In this document: positions 5,892 through 7,268 of the stretch, in pieces
Position numbering within the stretch: the first letter of the stretch is position 1
Layout: each line of letters opens with the position of its first letter
NCBI GenBank assembly: GCA_020849075.1
Contig: JADLGZ010000155.1
Span: 1 to 7,268 of the forward strand
Length of the DNA: 7,268 nt
Direction of reading: 5' to 3'
Origin: Fimbriimonadaceae bacterium
GTDB taxonomy: Bacteria; Armatimonadota; Fimbriimonadia; Fimbriimonadales; Fimbriimonadaceae
Notes under the pieces: generated by a model
Told to the model about the DNA's origin: nothing
Database searches by the model: none
What the model saw: the letters and a program-made list of their open reading frames with translations, nothing else
Made by a program: the position numbers and the translations under genes

Positions 5892-6617
5892 ATGTTGACA
5901 TTATCTGCGCTTGCCGCGATGAGTTTGGTTGTCTCTCCGCAGAGCCAAGATATCAAGAATTACGTTCAAAGCTCCTTCGAAGATGCGTCGTTTACTGTCG
6001 TTACCGGGCAATACAGCATGTCCGAACTCTCGAAGATCAGCAAGGACTTTTCACAGAGTTACCGATTCAAGCAGTCCCAGGTTTGGTTGAAAGAGCCCTT
6101 TAAGCTCCGAATGATGTCGGAAGTGGACGATACTCAGGTCCTATTTGTTGTCAACGGGGGGAAGCGGATGTACAAGTTCCCTCGCAGTGGCGTGATGAAG
6201 ACGGATGACATTAGCAAGGCTCCCGGTAAGCGACAGACTGCCCTTGACTTCGGCATTCTCACTCCCGCCTTGGTGAACGGTTACTTTTCGGCTGATTTTG
6301 TTAGAATGGATCGAGCTACAGGGGACGCCGTGTTTGATCTAACCTACGTGCCGAGCCTGAAGGACTCAAGTCGGCACCGTGTTTGGATTGATCCGAGCAC
6401 AAAGGTAGTCACCAAGCGCGAGTGGTACGCCCAGAAGCGTAACGATGGTCGGCTCATGGCGACATTCATTTACTCTAGCCCGAAAAAGTTTGGCAATGTC
6501 ACCCTCGCAACAGCGCTTACGGTGAACAATTCGGATAACAAGCGAGCGGGCTCCCTGACCTACAACAGCATCAAGGTCAACACGGGTCTTGCTGACAGTC
6601 TCTTTGCTCTCAAATAG
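5892..6617 (+). CDS. Exported LolA/RseB-fold-like protein
   Basis: The 241-residue protein begins with a short hydrophobic leader (LTLSALAAMSLVVS) and a likely cleavage near residues 15-19 (SPQSQ); the leader lacks the usual positive charges. The rest reads as alternating beta-strands around a half-barrel: a helix and strand (YVQSSFEDASFTVVTG), FSQSYRFKQSQVWLKEPFKLRMMSEVDDTQVLFVVNGGKRMYKFPR, and then the characteristic RHRVWIDPSTKVVTKREWYAQ (161-181). The pattern of a strand ending W-I-D-P.T..V..RE is typical of LolA/LolB- and RseB-like lipoprotein-binding folds. Such proteins carry lipoproteins or lipids across the periplasm or sense them. The start at ATG 5892 is the first start codon after an in-frame TGA at 5853-5855. 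It diverges from the membrane operon across 44 nt and overlaps the end of hrcA by 8 nt. The fold is inferred from sequence pattern only; the ligand is unknown. Confidence 0.7.
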   Translation: MLTLSALAAMSLVVSPQSQDIKNYVQSSFEDASFTVVTGQYSMSELSKISKDFSQSYRFKQSQVWLKEPFKLRMMSEVDDTQVLFVVNGGKRMYKFPRSGVMKTDDISKAPGKRQTALDFGILTPALVNGYFSADFVRMDRATGDAVFDLTYVPSLKDSSRHRVWIDPSTKVVTKREWYAQKRNDGRLMATFIYSSPKKFGNVTLATALTVNNSDNKRAGSLTYNSIKVNTGLADSLFALK

Positions 6618-7268
6618 AGTCGCCTGGAAGGAGCTTAGACAAGGAGTGCCCGATGGCTTCGGCTGTAAAGCGAAGGAGGGCGATCCCCGACTGGTAGTCT
6701 TGCCTAGTTGTCCCGATAATGGCTAGCGTTCCGGCTTCCTCCGATCCAACGTAAAAGGAATGGCGGAGGATGCTCAGCTTATGCATCCCGGGGACGTCAT
6801 TCTCCCTTCCAATCGTGATCATCATCGGGCGTCCACTCTGGTTCTGGATTGCGGCTGAGAGGAGATCCTCGTTTTCTAAGTTCTCCAGGACTTCACGAAG
6901 TAAACCCGCATCGCGTTGGAACTCTGGCTGAGCAAGAACGTATTCCTCTCCTTCCATCACCAGTTGGCCCTTTGAAAGTTCCTTGCCAATTGCCCGAAGG
7001 CCGGAGAAAACAGCATTAACGAACTTGTCCGAACTGGGTTTGCCGGATGGCTGAGGATTCTTTAGCCGCCCAAGCCCCTTTGCACTGACGTTTGCAAGCT
7101 GGCTGGGAAGCAACTCATTCAACCGACCAAAGTCCTCCAGGGTCAGACCGGGCTGGCATTCAAGAATGCGACTTTGAACGTCGCCATTGCTCAGCGCGAC
7201 GACCAGCATAGCCCGGCTCGGTCCTAATGCGGTCACCACAGCGCTCTGGACTTTTTGGCCGCTGAGTC
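6610..7268 (-). CDS. hrcA: Heat-inducible transcription repressor HrcA, C-terminal part (5' end outside window)
   Basis: The frame stays open to the window edge, giving 218 visible residues; a GTG at 7239 is internal. HrcA is usually ~340 residues, so the N-terminal winged-helix DNA-binding domain and about one third of the protein lie beyond base 7268. The visible part matches HrcA along its length: LSGQKVQSAVV at the start, GPSRAMLVVALSNGDVQSRIL, the EDFGRLNELL helix, VLAQPEFQRDAGLLREVLENLE (the QPEF motif), ITIGREND, and LSILRHSFYVGSEEAGTLAIIGTTRQDYQSGIALL near the end. HrcA represses groESL and often the dnaK operon by binding CIRCE and needs GroEL for activity. The family's GPTRMDY motif is replaced by GTTRQDY (6694-6714). 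No grpE, dnaK or dnaJ follows; the gene ends against the convergent LolA-like gene with an 8-nt overlap (6610-6617). Confidence 0.87.
   Translation of the reverse strand, partial: LSGQKVQSAVVTALGPSRAMLVVALSNGDVQSRILECQPGLTLEDFGRLNELLPSQLANVSAKGLGRLKNPQPSGKPSSDKFVNAVFSGLRAIGKELSKGQLVMEGEEYVLAQPEFQRDAGLLREVLENLENEDLLSAAIQNQSGRPMMITIGRENDVPGMHKLSILRHSFYVGSEEAGTLAIIGTTRQDYQSGIALLRFTAEAIGHSLSKLLPGDSI

Noticed and set aside
5895..5923. TTGACA at 5895-5900 as a -35 box on the plus strand
   Set aside because: It lies inside the LolA-like gene's leader codons, and the hexamer at the right spacing (GATGAG) is a poor -10 box. The transcript would begin inside the coding region.

Overview
The window looks like ordinary chromosomal DNA from a free-living, probably diderm bacterium, with a GC content a little above 50 % by eye. 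Genes are packed almost without gaps. No rRNA, tRNA, CRISPR array, insertion sequence or phage gene is visible. The mix of a VanW-domain protein, a DUF4350/DUF4129 membrane module, a LolA-like carrier and HrcA, together with the protein style, makes me think of Armatimonadota (Fimbriimonadia-like). That placement is an impression, not a demonstration.

Layout: (1) 1-612 (+) is the 3' part of a VanW-domain protein. (2) 602-5847 (-) is one five-gene block read right to left: a six-helix membrane protein (5847-4828), a DUF4129 protein (4831-3902), a DUF4350 protein (3905-2820), a small secreted TPR-like protein (2823-2467) and a large multispanning GT-C-like membrane protein (2428-602). The first three junctions are identical 4-nt ATGA overlaps. 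The fourth is a 38-nt gap. (3) 5848-5891 is the only real intergenic space. It lies between divergent starts and is dominated by a perfect 10-bp inverted repeat. (4) 5892-6617 (+) is a LolA/RseB-fold-like exported protein. (5) 6610-7268 (-) is the C-terminal two thirds of the heat-shock repressor HrcA, cut by the window edge.

How the genes may work together: DUF4129 and DUF4350 proteins commonly occur with MoxR AAA+ ATPases and DUF58 proteins, as a membrane module thought to act on the cell envelope. Here the module has no MoxR or DUF58 gene beside it. It is instead joined to an exported TPR-like protein and a GT-C-like sugar transferase candidate, with a lipoprotein-carrier-like gene diverging from the same control region. 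Envelope biogenesis is the common thread, but no substrate can be read from the sequence.

Most notable observations: the small TPR gene appears to have lost its last 13 codons to a single in-frame TAG. Reading through that TAG restores exactly the same ATGA overlap with the next gene that every other junction of the operon has. Second, the inverted repeat would fold into a hairpin ending two bases before the first start codon of the operon, and it could also be a divergent operator.
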